DNA from: Deltaproteobacteria bacterium UBA6106
GTDB lineage: Bacteria > Desulfobacterota > Syntrophorhabdia > Syntrophorhabdales > Syntrophorhabdaceae
Assembly (NCBI GenBank): GCA_002428485.1
Contig: DIWM01000012.1
Coordinates: 5,444-32,339 of the forward strand
Length of the DNA: 26,896 nucleotides
Direction: 5' to 3'
Positions 6,203 through 13,697 of the stretch are shown piece by piece (position 1 is the first letter of the stretch; each line of letters begins with the position of its first letter). The position numbers and the translations under genes were made by a program. A model generated the notes under the pieces. It was not told the origin of the DNA. It worked only from the letters and a program-made list of their open reading frames with translations, and ran no database searches.

Positions 6203-7336
6203 TTATTTTCTCTTGCCCATAAGGATAAGCTTTTCATAGAAAACTTTCAGTTGTCCGGCCTGCGCCCGGTAATCCCATTTCTCCCTGGCCTTCTTAGCTG
6301 CGTTTGCCCCAAAGGCCTTTCTTCTGTCCTCGTCCTGAAGGAGGTCTTCCATCTTCGTGGAAAGATCATTCTCATCCCAGGTCGTTACAAAACCTGACTC
6401 CCCGTTATCGACAAGCTCCGGCAGCATGCCCGCGTCCGAGACTATCGCCGGTTTTCCCATGCCCATAACCTCCCGCAGCGCCCTGGCAGAGCCGTCACTT
6501 CCCGCCCTCATCATGACAAATATATCAAAGGCGGCAATGACGGAAAAATAATCCTCTACCCTGTACCCTGCAAGGATCACATCCTTCTCAAGGCCAAGTT
6601 CTGCCAGCGGCCTCTCTATGCTTTCCTCTATCTGGGAGCTCCTGCCCATGATCAGGAGCCTGACCTTGCCCTGACGGTCTTTCACCTTTTTGAATGCCTT
6701 GAGCACGATGTCGTACCCGCGGTCAGGTTTGAGACGCCCGATAATTCCGATGACCTTTTCGTCCGGCCTTATGCCGAGATCATTCCGCATGTCTTTTACA
6801 GGACCTTCATACGCCTTTATCGCGGGCGGTATAACGGACGTCCTTTCAACTGGAAAATTGAATCTTTTTATGTCCTGCTCCCGCAGCTTTTCACTGTACG
6901 TTACAATCCCGTCCGTCCTGTGAAGCGCCCAGGACATAAAAATATTATCCGGCATACCGTCTCTCTTGTGGTCTGTCCGTACTATCAAGGGCCGTCCGCC
7001 TGCAAGGAGCATCGAAATGACAGCGGTGTAATGGTCATGGGAAAGGTTCGTATGGATGATGTCGATATTTTCCCTGCCCACGTACTCTTTTAGATGATGC
7101 ATATCGTGGGACCAGTCACGAAAAGAAAAATACCTGTTCAACCTCAGTCCGTCATAATACCTTACCGCCCTTTGTTTTACCTGTTTCTCAACAGTGCGCT
7201 CGTGAAACTCAAGGGGTGTTTTCCTGTAGGCAAGCGTCACGTCAACCCCTTGTATGCTCAGGGCTTCGCAAAGCGAGAGCACCGGCTCTGCAGGTCCCGT
7301 CCACTTCCAGTCGCTGAATAATTGAAGGATCTTCAT
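6203..7336 (-). CDS. Family 4 glycosyltransferase (GT-B)
   Basis: This is a retaining GT-B glycosyltransferase of 377 residues, probably acting at the cytoplasmic face on a lipid- or lipopolysaccharide-linked acceptor. The N-terminal domain begins MKILQLFSDW with a Gly-Pro turn at 14-15. The C-terminal donor-binding domain has IGRLKPDRGYD near 199-209 and RAGSDGSARALREVMGMGKP at 277-296. The conserved E-x7-E site is altered: an acidic Asp281 and Glu289 are present. The start at 7336 is chosen because its ATG overlaps the TGA of the aminotransferase (ATGA), which indicates translational coupling; an upstream in-frame ATG at 7366 would add ten residues from inside that gene. The donor may be the amino sugar made by the neighbouring genes (inference). 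Confidence 0.9.
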   Translation of the reverse strand: MKILQLFSDWKWTGPAEPVLSLCEALSIQGVDVTLAYRKTPLEFHERTVEKQVKQRAVRYYDGLRLNRYFSFRDWSHDMHHLKEYVGRENIDIIHTNLSHDHYTAVISMLLAGGRPLIVRTDHKRDGMPDNIFMSWALHRTDGIVTYSEKLREQDIKRFNFPVERTSVIPPAIKAYEGPVKDMRNDLGIRPDEKVIGIIGRLKPDRGYDIVLKAFKKVKDRQGKVRLLIMGRSSQIEESIERPLAELGLEKDVILAGYRVEDYFSVIAAFDIFVMMRAGSDGSARALREVMGMGKPAIVSDAGMLPELVDNGESGFVTTWDENDLSTKMEDLLQDEDRRKAFGANAAKKAREKWDYRAQAGQLKVFYEKLILMGKRK

Positions 7337-8442
7337 AGACCGTAGAATTCCCGTATGCACCGGCATACGTGGAGTATTTCGTCCTGCTTCAGCGTTGGGT
7401 ACATGGGCAAAGAGATGATCTCTTTAGCCGCCTGTTCCGCTTTTGTGAAAGACCCTTCCTTGTAGCCGAGGCCACTGTATGCACCCTGGAGATGTATCGG
7501 CGTCGGGTAATGGATCAGCGTCGAGACGCCGTTGTCGCTTAAATACTGACGAAGGCCATCCCGCTCCTTCGACCTCACGACGTAAAGATGGTATACGTGG
7601 TGAGCCCAGGGAGCCTCTTTAGGGAGGATGAGCGGCGTGTCCTCAAGCTCCTTACGGTAAAACCACGCGTTATGCCGTCTCTTTTCGTTCCAGTGATCGA
7701 GGTGATTCAATTTATGTTTTAAGAACGCTGCCTGGACTTCATCGAGTCTCGAGTTGAAACCCTCTATCGTGTGGACATGCTTATCCGTCTGGCCATAGTT
7801 CCTGAGCATGATCGCCCTCCGGTATACCTCTTCGGAATCGGTCACTACAATGCCCCCGTCTCCGTAGCAGCCGAGGTTCTTTGTGGGATAGAAGCTGAAG
7901 GCGGCAACATCACCGAAACTGCCCACCTTCTTTTCTTTGTACAGCGCTCCGTGCGCCTGGCAGGCATCTTCCATGATCTTTACGCCATGGGCCTTGCAGA
8001 TGCCCATTATCTCCTCCATTCTGCAGGGGTGGCCATAGAGGTGGACGGGTATGCAGAGCTTAACGCCCTTTTCCTTTTTCAGAAGATCTTCCAGCCTCTC
8101 CGGGTCCATGTTGTATGTTTCATGCTCAATATCACAGAAAAGGGGGATTAAGCCGTGCACCGAGAGCGCCATCGCCGAGGCGATATAGGTGTTGGGGGTT
8201 GTTACAAACTTATCCCCTGCCTTGAGATCAAGGGCAAGACCGCCGATCCGTATCGCATCCGTGCCGTTGCTTACCCCAACGGCGTATTTGACCTCGTTGT
8301 ATGACGCAAAGGCATCTTCCAGGGCCTTCACTTCTTTCCCGAGTATAAACTCGCCATTTGACATGACATCCTCAAAGATCCTGAGCAGGTCTTTTTTGAT
8401 GTCCTCGTGGTCTCGTTCCAAGTTAAACATTCTTACGATCAT
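7333..8442 (-). CDS. DegT/DnrJ/EryC1 family sugar aminotransferase
   Basis: This PLP-dependent aminotransferase transfers an amino group, usually from glutamate, onto a keto-sugar nucleotide. Residues SNGTDAI at 58-64 bind the cofactor phosphate, MEDACQAHGA at 157-166 includes the Asp that contacts the pyridine nitrogen, and Lys188 in FSFYPTKNLG is the Schiff-base lysine. RNYGQ and the Arg-rich loop before FNSRLDEVQAA are also typical. The length of 369 is usual. It resembles members acting on dTDP-3-keto-6-deoxyhexoses, but the exact sugar cannot be told. It is coupled to the downstream glycosyltransferase by an ATGA overlap and lies 197 bp after the epimerase, a gap filled with three heptad arrays. 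Confidence 0.93.
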   Translation of the reverse strand: MIVRMFNLERDHEDIKKDLLRIFEDVMSNGEFILGKEVKALEDAFASYNEVKYAVGVSNGTDAIRIGGLALDLKAGDKFVTTPNTYIASAMALSVHGLIPLFCDIEHETYNMDPERLEDLLKKEKGVKLCIPVHLYGHPCRMEEIMGICKAHGVKIMEDACQAHGALYKEKKVGSFGDVAAFSFYPTKNLGCYGDGGIVVTDSEEVYRRAIMLRNYGQTDKHVHTIEGFNSRLDEVQAAFLKHKLNHLDHWNEKRRHNAWFYRKELEDTPLILPKEAPWAHHVYHLYVVRSKERDGLRQYLSDNGVSTLIHYPTPIHLQGAYSGLGYKEGSFTKAEQAAKEIISLPMYPTLKQDEILHVCRCIREFYGL

Positions 8443-8465
8443 AATCTCATTCCCCTTATTAAATC

Positions 8466-8486
8466 CGTAATTCGTGAGTCGAGGAA
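8466..8486. repeat. Short heptad array, CGTGAGT type
   Basis: Three 7-nt units beginning with CG start at 8466, 8473 and 8480 (CGTAATT, CGTGAGT, then a decayed CGAGGAA). It resembles the CGTGAGG array at 12826-12853. Confidence 0.4.
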
Positions 8487-8500
8487 ACCCGGCTCACTGA

Positions 8501-8535
8501 CAGTATATCGTATTTCGTATATCGAGATTATAAAG
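8501..8535. repeat. Heptad array, TCGTATA type
   Basis: Units start at 8501, 8508, 8515, 8522 and 8529. The core two are TCGTATT and TCGTATA, with TCGAGAT following. It lies in the epimerase-aminotransferase gap. Confidence 0.5.
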
Positions 8536-8574
8536 AAAACCGTTCAGCGCAATGTGTTTGGATCGTCTCTTTGG

Positions 8575-8616
8575 TTTCTCACCTTTCACTTTTCACTTTT
8601 CACCTTTCACATTTCA
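8575..8616. repeat. Heptad array, TTTTCAC type
   Basis: Six consecutive 7-nt units all end in TCA and start at 8575, 8582, 8589, 8596, 8603 and 8610. The two central ones are identical CTTTTCA. It ends 23 nt before the stop codon of the epimerase at 8640. Confidence 0.75.
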
Positions 8617-8639
8617 CGGGGTTCATCGCCTCACGGCCT

Positions 8640-9635
8640 TTATTGCCAGTATTCCTTCTTATACTTCCTGTAGAACGCTACGGTCTCGCGAATCCCTTCA
8701 TCAAGAGACGTCTTCGGTTCCCACTTGACTACCTTTTTTATGTGGCTGATATCCGCATAGTAATCTCCGGGCTCAACCTCTTTTCTTTCCCGGGTAAATT
8801 CCGTAAATTTCGTCTTTCCTGTTCCTGTGATCCTGACGATCGTTTTTGCAAGCTCATAGAAGCTGACCGGTATTCCTGTGCCCACATTAAAGACCTTTCC
8901 GTAGGCGGCATTCGTCTTCGCCACCATCAACATGCATTCAACGAGATCCTCTACGTAGAGAAAATCCCTGAGAATGCGTCCATCGCCGAAAACAGGGATG
9001 GCTTCGTTGTCCATTGCCTTCCGTATAAACCAGTTGAAGACACCGTACTCATCGTGCATCATCTGGTGGCGGGGACCATAGGTATTTGTGATCCGCAGGC
9101 ATGCTCCTCTGATCTTATAAATATCGTCATAGACGATGACCATCTTCTCCGCCGTGAGGTTGGTAACGGCATAGATCCCCTTCGGGTTTGTCGGGTGGTC
9201 TTCATCGACGGGCAGCTTGACGCTCGACCCGTATTCACCGCGGGTACCCGCGAAGATAACCCGTGCGCCCATGTTGTGCTGGCGAAGGGCCTCGAGCAGA
9301 ACGAGCGTGCCCTTGCAGTTGATGTCGAGGTCCTGGATCGGGTTGCGCATGCTGTCAACGTGATTTACCTGTCCGGCAAGGTGAAAAACGTAATCCTTTC
9401 CCTTCACGAGGTGGTTCATCGAAAGCTCGTTCCTCACATCAGAGAAATTCACCTTTACCTTATCTGTAATGTCCTTGATATTGAAGAGGTTCCCGCCCTG
9501 TCTCGGAAGCATGTTGTCGATGATCGTTACCCTGGCGCCGAGCCCGACAAGGGCCATGGCAAGGTTGCTGCCGATAAACCCCAGCCCCCCTGTGATGAGC
9601 ACTTCCTTATTCCTGAACCCCTTTATCTCTCCCAT
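8640..9635 (-). CDS. NAD-dependent epimerase/dehydratase (extended SDR)
   Basis: This is an extended short-chain dehydrogenase that acts on nucleotide sugars, such as a UDP-hexose 4-epimerase or a dTDP-sugar dehydratase. The NAD site is TGGLGFIGSN at 15-24 with the acidic Asp40 that selects NAD over NADP. HLAGQV at 85-90 and TNTYGP near 183-188 are usual SDR positions. The catalytic region is AGTRGEYG with Thr131. The expected YxxxK reads Y155-A-V-T-N159, so the catalytic lysine is replaced. The start at 9635 is chosen for its GGAGAAG ribosome site and overlaps the preceding glycosyltransferase by 29 nt; ATG 9665 has no such site. The context suggests it prepares the sugar that the downstream aminotransferase modifies. 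The exact reaction is not identifiable. Confidence 0.88.
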   Translation of the reverse strand: MGEIKGFRNKEVLITGGLGFIGSNLAMALVGLGARVTIIDNMLPRQGGNLFNIKDITDKVKVNFSDVRNELSMNHLVKGKDYVFHLAGQVNHVDSMRNPIQDLDINCKGTLVLLEALRQHNMGARVIFAGTRGEYGSSVKLPVDEDHPTNPKGIYAVTNLTAEKMVIVYDDIYKIRGACLRITNTYGPRHQMMHDEYGVFNWFIRKAMDNEAIPVFGDGRILRDFLYVEDLVECMLMVAKTNAAYGKVFNVGTGIPVSFYELAKTIVRITGTGKTKFTEFTRERKEVEPGDYYADISHIKKVVKWEPKTSLDEGIRETVAFYRKYKKEYWQ

Positions 9636-10449
9636 ATCTCTTCTCCATTTCCCATAGTTTCGCATGTTTCATAAAGACATAGTACATCGTCGAAGCGCAG
9701 ATGATGAGCCCCGGTATGCCGTCAAGAAATCCCATCTTGAAGATATAGTCCCGGAAAAAACGGTAAATCGGCCTGGCCAGCATATTAAAAAGGTGAAAAT
9801 GGCGGTTTGATCTATAGAGGTCGCCGGCAAATGCCTCTGAATAGCGGTCTATTGTCCTGATCTGATGCGCCGTATCTGCATAGGGCATATGCATGTAATG
9901 ATTTTTCAGCGTCCCTGTCTTTCCGTCAACATGGACCTTCGCGTGGATACCGCCCTGCCAGCTTCCCCTGTCTTTTTTATACAACCGTATCTCGTAATCG
10001 GGATACCAGCCGCCATGCCTGATCTCCCTGCCGAGGTAGATGTTTCTCCTGTGGGCGATGAAGCCGCCGTAAGGGGTATCGCCGGCAACAATGCCGGCCA
10101 CCTCGTTCTTAAATTCCTCCGTGAGCCACTCGTCGGCGTCGATAAAGAGCACCCAGGGGTTGCCGCAAAGATTCTGGGCTGACTGGTATTTCTCTCGCTG
10201 GTCCTTTGTGTCGAACTGATAGAGCTTATCGGTATACCTCTGAATCGTCTCGATCGCACCGTCAGTACTATGGGAATCGACAACAATAACTTCGTCAGCC
10301 CAGCCCGAGACGCTCTTCAGTGCCCTCTCGATCGTTGCGCCGTTGTTGAAGGTGATCATGTAGACAGAGAGGGGAAGTTTAACCTTCGGCGTTCGGCGTT
10401 CGGCGTACAGAGAACCGGGATCGTTTTTATCAAATGACCTGTTTGTCAT
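9607..10449 (-). CDS. Family 2 glycosyltransferase, WaaE/KdtX-like
   Basis: This inverting GT-A glycosyltransferase resembles WaaE/KdtX, which adds glucose to the lipopolysaccharide inner core. The fold starts near residue 25 (LPLSVYMITFNN), followed by DSHSTDG at 58-64, the metal-binding DADEW at 104-108 and a block near HGGWYPDYEIRLYKKD with its aromatic and Arg residues, which is typical of this subgroup. A hydrophobic segment near 235-262 may attach it to the membrane. Length 280 is slightly above the family norm because of a non-conserved head of about 24 residues. Within that head, residues 15-21 come from three perfect 7-nt repeats. The ATG has no clear ribosome site, and no other start lies upstream of the first strand. 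It is first in a minus-strand glycan cluster and overlaps the epimerase. Confidence 0.87.
   Translation of the reverse strand: MTNRSFDKNDPGSLYAERRTPKVKLPLSVYMITFNNGATIERALKSVSGWADEVIVVDSHSTDGAIETIQRYTDKLYQFDTKDQREKYQSAQNLCGNPWVLFIDADEWLTEEFKNEVAGIVAGDTPYGGFIAHRRNIYLGREIRHGGWYPDYEIRLYKKDRGSWQGGIHAKVHVDGKTGTLKNHYMHMPYADTAHQIRTIDRYSEAFAGDLYRSNRHFHLFNMLARPIYRFFRDYIFKMGFLDGIPGLIICASTMYYVFMKHAKLWEMEKRYGRDKGVQE
10385..10405. repeat. Perfect 3x7-nt tandem repeat inside coding sequence
   Basis: TTCGGCG is repeated three times without error at 10385, 10392 and 10399. On the coding (minus) strand this is CGCCGAA, in codons 15-21 of the WaaE-like glycosyltransferase. Losing or gaining one unit would shift the frame before the catalytic domain. 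Confidence 0.85.
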
Positions 10450-10516
10450 GTTTCAACCAATTTTGTTACATTACACCAAAAAGTGCTTGAAATCAAACAG
10501 AGAATGCGAAAAGACC

Positions 10517-10551
10517 GCTCACGGCTGATAGCTCATGGCTCATGGTTGAGG
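10517..10551. repeat. Heptad array, GCTCATG type
   Basis: Units start at 10517, 10524, 10531, 10538 and 10545. Two adjacent units are identical GCTCATG, flanked by GCTGATA and GCTCACG. It belongs to the same family as 1397-1431. It lies in the 168-bp divergent gap between the glycosyltransferase and copA, just upstream of the likely copA promoter. Confidence 0.7.
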
Positions 10552-10559
10552 TTACATTG

Positions 10560-10588
10560 TTGTTATTTCCTCACGTTAGTCTTATATT
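10560..10588 (+). promoter_or_regulatory. Possible sigma-70-like promoter of copA
   Basis: TTGTTA at 10560-10565 and TATATT at 10583-10588 are separated by 17 nt, with four and five matches to the consensus hexamers. A second AT box, TATAAT at 10592-10597, lacks a suitable -35. No clear CueR-type dyad was recognised between the boxes. The call rests on spacing and similarity only. Confidence 0.35.
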
Positions 10589-10617
10589 AAATATAATTTC
10601 GGACGCTTGGAGGCAAT

Positions 10618-12804
10618 GTGCCAGAAAAGATCGAGCTACCCATTACCGGTATGAGCTGCGCTGCATGTGCCGCGCGTATTGAGAAGGAACTGAACAAGCT
10701 CGATGACATCGGTGAAGCCCGCGTCAATTTCCCATTGAAAAAGGCCGTTATCATCCCCAAAAGAGAGCTTGAGCTGAAAGAGGTTATCTCCATTATCCGG
10801 GATATAGGCTATGACGTTGACATTGAGGCAGACGTGACGATCAGGGCCCAAAAAGAAGAGGCGGTATTAAAAAGGGATTTTATATGGTCGGCCTCGTTCA
10901 GCGCCGTCATCATGGTCTTCTCCATGTGGGAGGTACTGCCGTACAACAATTTCGTGCTCCTCCTTTTTGCAATACCCGTGCAATTTTACTTCGGCCTGAG
11001 GTTCCACACCTCTACACTATTAAACCTCAAGCATTTTACCGCCGATATGAACACCCTCATATCCGTTGGCACGTCTGCCGCTTTCTTCTACAGCGCCTTT
11101 GTAACTTTCTTTCCCCATGTAATTGCCGCAACGGGCGTAATGCCCATGACGTATTTTGATTCGAGCGCCACGATCATTACGCTCATACTGCTTGGGAGGT
11201 ACTTTGAATCAAAGGCAAAAACAAGGACCTATACGGCGATCAAGATGCTCTATGAGCTCTCGCCGAAAGAGTGCGTTGTTCTAAAAGACAACAAAGAGAT
11301 CCGTGTGCCCACCGATTCCCTCGAGGTCGGCGACAGGGTGCTCGTTCGGCCCGGAGAGAAGATACCCGTTGACGGGGAAGTGGTGGAGGGGAAAACCTAC
11401 GTTGACGAATCGATGATAACCGGCGAAAGCATGCCCGTCTCCAAGACTGTCGGCGATGAGGTCATTGGCGGGACGATAAACGGCAAGGGATCTGTTACGG
11501 TCAAAACATTGCGTATCGGGAAAGATACGGTCCTCGCCAAGGTCATCCGCCTTGTGGAAGAGGCTCAGTTCACGAAAGCGCCGGTTCAGCGTCTCGCCGA
11601 CAAGGTTGCAGGGGTCTTCGTGCCCATTGTTATCCTTATAAGCATCGCCGCATTTTTTGTGTGGTTTATCGTCGGCCCTGACCCTAAGATCACAAACGCC
11701 CTCCTCTCCTTTGTGAGTGTCCTCATCATCGCCTGTCCCTGCGCCCTCGGCCTTGCTACGCCGACGGCGATCATGGTATCCACCGGCGTGGGCGCCAAAA
11801 GAGGGATCCTCATAAAAAACGCAGAGTCTCTTGAATTGACGAACAAGGTCCGGCATGTCCTGTTCGATAAAACAGGAACGCTGACCGAAGGCTCGATCGT
11901 TCTTGCCGATATTATCCCTCTCAAGAACTTTACAGACAAAGATATCCTTCACGCCGCCTTTAACCTGGAAAAGCAGTCCGAACATCCCTTCTCCGAGGCA
12001 TTGAGGAAAAAGGCCGAAGAGATGGCGATCGAAACAGTGAAAGTTGATGATTTTGAAGCGATCGTCGGCAAAGGCATCAGGGGTAAAATAAGCGGCAAGG
12101 AATACTTCGTCGGCAATATCGCCCTCTATGAGGATACGGGAAAGACGCCCGAACAGTCGATTCAGGACAGCTATCGCTCAAAGGAACGGCAAGGGACATC
12201 TCCTGTGCTCCTGTGGAGCGAAGAGAACGTTATGGGGATACTCACTTTCAGCGACAAGGTGCGGGATGAAGCTCAGGAGGTGGTAGCGGAGCTTAAAGAT
12301 ATGGACATAGAGGTAGTGATGATCACCGGCGACAGCAAGGAAGGCGCGAAGGCAATCAGCGAAAAGGTCGGCATCGATACATACTTCTACCGCATCCTCC
12401 CTGATAAGAAGGCGGAGATAGTGGAAAACTTCAAAAAGAAGGGTATCACGCTGATGGTGGGGGACGGCATCAACGACGCACCGTCTCTTGCCACGGCCCA
12501 CGTTGGCGTCGCCATGGGGAAAGGCACCGATATTGCCATTGAATCAGCGGATGTGGTGCTCATGAAAGGCCAGCTTTCCCGGCTTGCGACCCTTATCAAG
12601 CTCTCAAAAAAGACTCTCTGGGTAATCAGGGAAAACCTTTTCTGGGCATTTATCTACAATATTATCGGTATCCCGATAGCCTTCGGCGCTTTATATCCCT
12701 TTTTCGGCATACGGCTGGAGCCCATGTTCGGCGCACTGGCAATGGTGGTAAGCTCCATCTCCGTCGTGAGCAATTCACTGCGATTGAAGCTGTTCAAAGA
12801 ATAG
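10618..12804 (+). CDS. copA: P1B-type Cu(I)-exporting ATPase
   Basis: This inner-membrane ATPase pumps Cu(I) out of the cytoplasm. An N-terminal metal-binding domain carries GMSCAAC at 11-17. The actuator domain has TGE at 268-270. The sixth membrane helix has the transport site CPC at 373-375. The phosphorylated Asp is in DKTGT at 417-421, the P1B-specific HP dipeptide is at 456-457 and the hinge GDGIND is at 615-620. The later helices have Tyr680-Asn681 and Met709 followed by Ser-Ser, the pattern of the Cu(I) subgroup. Length 728 is normal for a pump with one metal-binding domain. The start is GTG, five bases after GGAGG. It is a single gene on the plus strand, with no recognised chaperone or regulator beside it. 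Confidence 0.96.
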   Translation: MPEKIELPITGMSCAACAARIEKELNKLDDIGEARVNFPLKKAVIIPKRELELKEVISIIRDIGYDVDIEADVTIRAQKEEAVLKRDFIWSASFSAVIMVFSMWEVLPYNNFVLLLFAIPVQFYFGLRFHTSTLLNLKHFTADMNTLISVGTSAAFFYSAFVTFFPHVIAATGVMPMTYFDSSATIITLILLGRYFESKAKTRTYTAIKMLYELSPKECVVLKDNKEIRVPTDSLEVGDRVLVRPGEKIPVDGEVVEGKTYVDESMITGESMPVSKTVGDEVIGGTINGKGSVTVKTLRIGKDTVLAKVIRLVEEAQFTKAPVQRLADKVAGVFVPIVILISIAAFFVWFIVGPDPKITNALLSFVSVLIIACPCALGLATPTAIMVSTGVGAKRGILIKNAESLELTNKVRHVLFDKTGTLTEGSIVLADIIPLKNFTDKDILHAAFNLEKQSEHPFSEALRKKAEEMAIETVKVDDFEAIVGKGIRGKISGKEYFVGNIALYEDTGKTPEQSIQDSYRSKERQGTSPVLLWSEENVMGILTFSDKVRDEAQEVVAELKDMDIEVVMITGDSKEGAKAISEKVGIDTYFYRILPDKKAEIVENFKKKGITLMVGDGINDAPSLATAHVGVAMGKGTDIAIESADVVLMKGQLSRLATLIKLSKKTLWVIRENLFWAFIYNIIGIPIAFGALYPFFGIRLEPMFGALAMVVSSISVVSNSLRLKLFKE

Positions 12805-12825
12805 GTCAGCTTATAGCGAGACACC

Positions 12826-12853
12826 CGTGAGGCGTGAGTCGTAAGGCGTAAGG
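12826..12853. repeat. Heptad array, CGTGAGG/CGTAAGG type
   Basis: Four 7-nt units, all beginning CGT, start at 12826, 12833, 12840 and 12847. The last two are identical CGTAAGG. It lies 21 nt after the copA stop codon. Confidence 0.75.
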
Positions 12854-12915
12854 GGAGAAAGGCAGCAAAGTGCGAAGCATCGAGGAAATCCCGCAAGTCA
12901 TGTTAGGGCACCAAT

Positions 12916-12963
12916 GTTCATCTTTATTGAAAATAATGAACTACCCCGCAGCAAGCTGAAGGG
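12916..12963. repeat. Pair of imperfect palindromes between copA and tRNA-Gln
   Basis: GTTCAT...ATGAAC (12916-12941) forms a stem with a 3-nt bulge and an AT inner stem. Immediately after it, CCCCGCAGC at 12944-12952 faces GCTGAAGGG at 12955-12963, which would be a perfect palindrome but for two mismatches. It looks like a decayed copy of a dispersed palindromic repeat; a terminator role for copA is possible but there is no U-tract. Confidence 0.35.
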
Positions 12964-13002
12964 AATCATCCGGATTGAATAAAAAGGAAGACAAATTGGT
13001 CT

Positions 13003-13037
13003 GAAAAAAGCGGGTTGGCTTACTTAGCCAAACCGCT
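13003..13037 (-). terminator. Rho-independent terminator after tRNA-Gln
   Basis: On the minus strand an 11-bp stem with one mismatch (AGCGGTTTGGC pairing with GCCAACCCGCT) and a 7-nt loop is followed by six T residues. It starts 16 nt after the tRNA 3' end. It probably ends the whole ribosomal operon, because no hairpin of this kind is seen between rplQ and the tRNA. Confidence 0.85.
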
Positions 13038-13052
13038 TGGCTGTCAGAATAT

Positions 13053-13126
13053 TGGCTGGGAGACGAGGATTTGAACCTCGATTCACGGAGTCAGAGTCCG
13101 TTGTCCTGCCGTTGAACGATCTCCCA
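13053..13126 (-). tRNA. tRNA-Gln, anticodon CTG
   Basis: The gene folds as a cloverleaf: 7-bp acceptor stem TGGGAGA/TCTCCCA, anticodon stem ACGGA/TCCGT with loop CTCTGAC giving anticodon CTG, and T arm CGAGG/CCTCG with loop TTCAAAT. The 3' CCA is encoded at 13053-13055. It reads CAG codons. It lies 22 nt after rplQ in the same direction and before a terminator, so it is probably processed from the end of the ribosomal transcript. Confidence 0.96.
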
Positions 13127-13148
13127 GTAAAAACTGTCCGTGACGATA

Positions 13149-13688
13149 TTACTCTTTTGTTTCTGCTGCTACCTCTTTCTTAACCGTTTTTTTTCTCGGT
13201 TTTTTCTCTTTCGTTTCTGTCTTTTCGGTCTTCTCTTTTGCCGCCTTTTCCTTCTTGACCGGCTTTTCCTTCTTTTCAGCTTTTGGCTTGGCCTTCTTTT
13301 TCTCAGCCTTTTCCTTTTTCTCTTCTTTCTCTTTCTTATGGGTAAGCTCAACGATAGCCATGGGTGCATTGTCGCCTTTTCTGCTGCCGATCTTAAGGAC
13401 CCGCGTGTACCCGCCGCTCGTCGCCGTGTACCGTTCACCTATATCGGTAAAAAGTTTCCGTACGATCTCCTTGTTTCTTAAGATTGAGAAGGCAAGCCTC
13501 ATGGCATGCATGTCTTTCCTTTTTGCAAGAGTAATGAGCTTGTCGGCAACCTTTTTCAGTTCCATGGCCTTCGGACTGGTAGTCTTTATGCTCTCATGAT
13601 CGAAAAGGGCATTCGCCAAGTTCTGGAACAGCGCCCTTCTGTGGCTTTTCTTTTTGTTCAATGTCTTGACTTTATTCATGTGCCTCAT
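13149..13688 (-). CDS. rplQ: 50S ribosomal protein L17 with lysine-rich tail
   Basis: L17 lies near the exit-tunnel side of the large subunit. Residues 1-117 are the conserved body (MRHMNKVKTLNKKKSHRRAL at the start, GSRKGDNAPMAIVEL near 101-115). Residues 118-179 are a low-complexity tail of Lys, Glu and Ala not present in the 127-residue E. coli protein. The ATG has a GAGG site ten bases upstream of rpoA's end region and lies 9 nt after the rpoA stop. It is the last protein gene of the operon. Confidence 0.97.
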   Translation of the reverse strand: MRHMNKVKTLNKKKSHRRALFQNLANALFDHESIKTTSPKAMELKKVADKLITLAKRKDMHAMRLAFSILRNKEIVRKLFTDIGERYTATSGGYTRVLKIGSRKGDNAPMAIVELTHKKEKEEKKEKAEKKKAKPKAEKKEKPVKKEKAAKEKTEKTETKEKKPRKKTVKKEVAAETKE

Positions 13689-13697
13689 GGTAAACCT

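Noticed and set aside
8575..8616. CRISPR-like regular repeats
   Set aside because: Units are only 7 nt, without spacers, and no cas gene is in the window.
8571..9674. 367-codon plus-strand frame opposite the epimerase
   Set aside because: The minus strand encodes a clear SDR enzyme with cofactor motifs; the plus frame shows no motif and starts in a repeat.
11281..11985. Long minus-strand frame within copA
   Set aside because: It is a shadow of the ATPase coding sequence, which has all catalytic motifs on the plus strand.
13140..13599. Phe/Leu-rich plus-strand frames opposite rplQ
   Set aside because: They are the complement of the Lys/Glu codons of the L17 tail; no family resemblance, and the minus-strand gene is certain.
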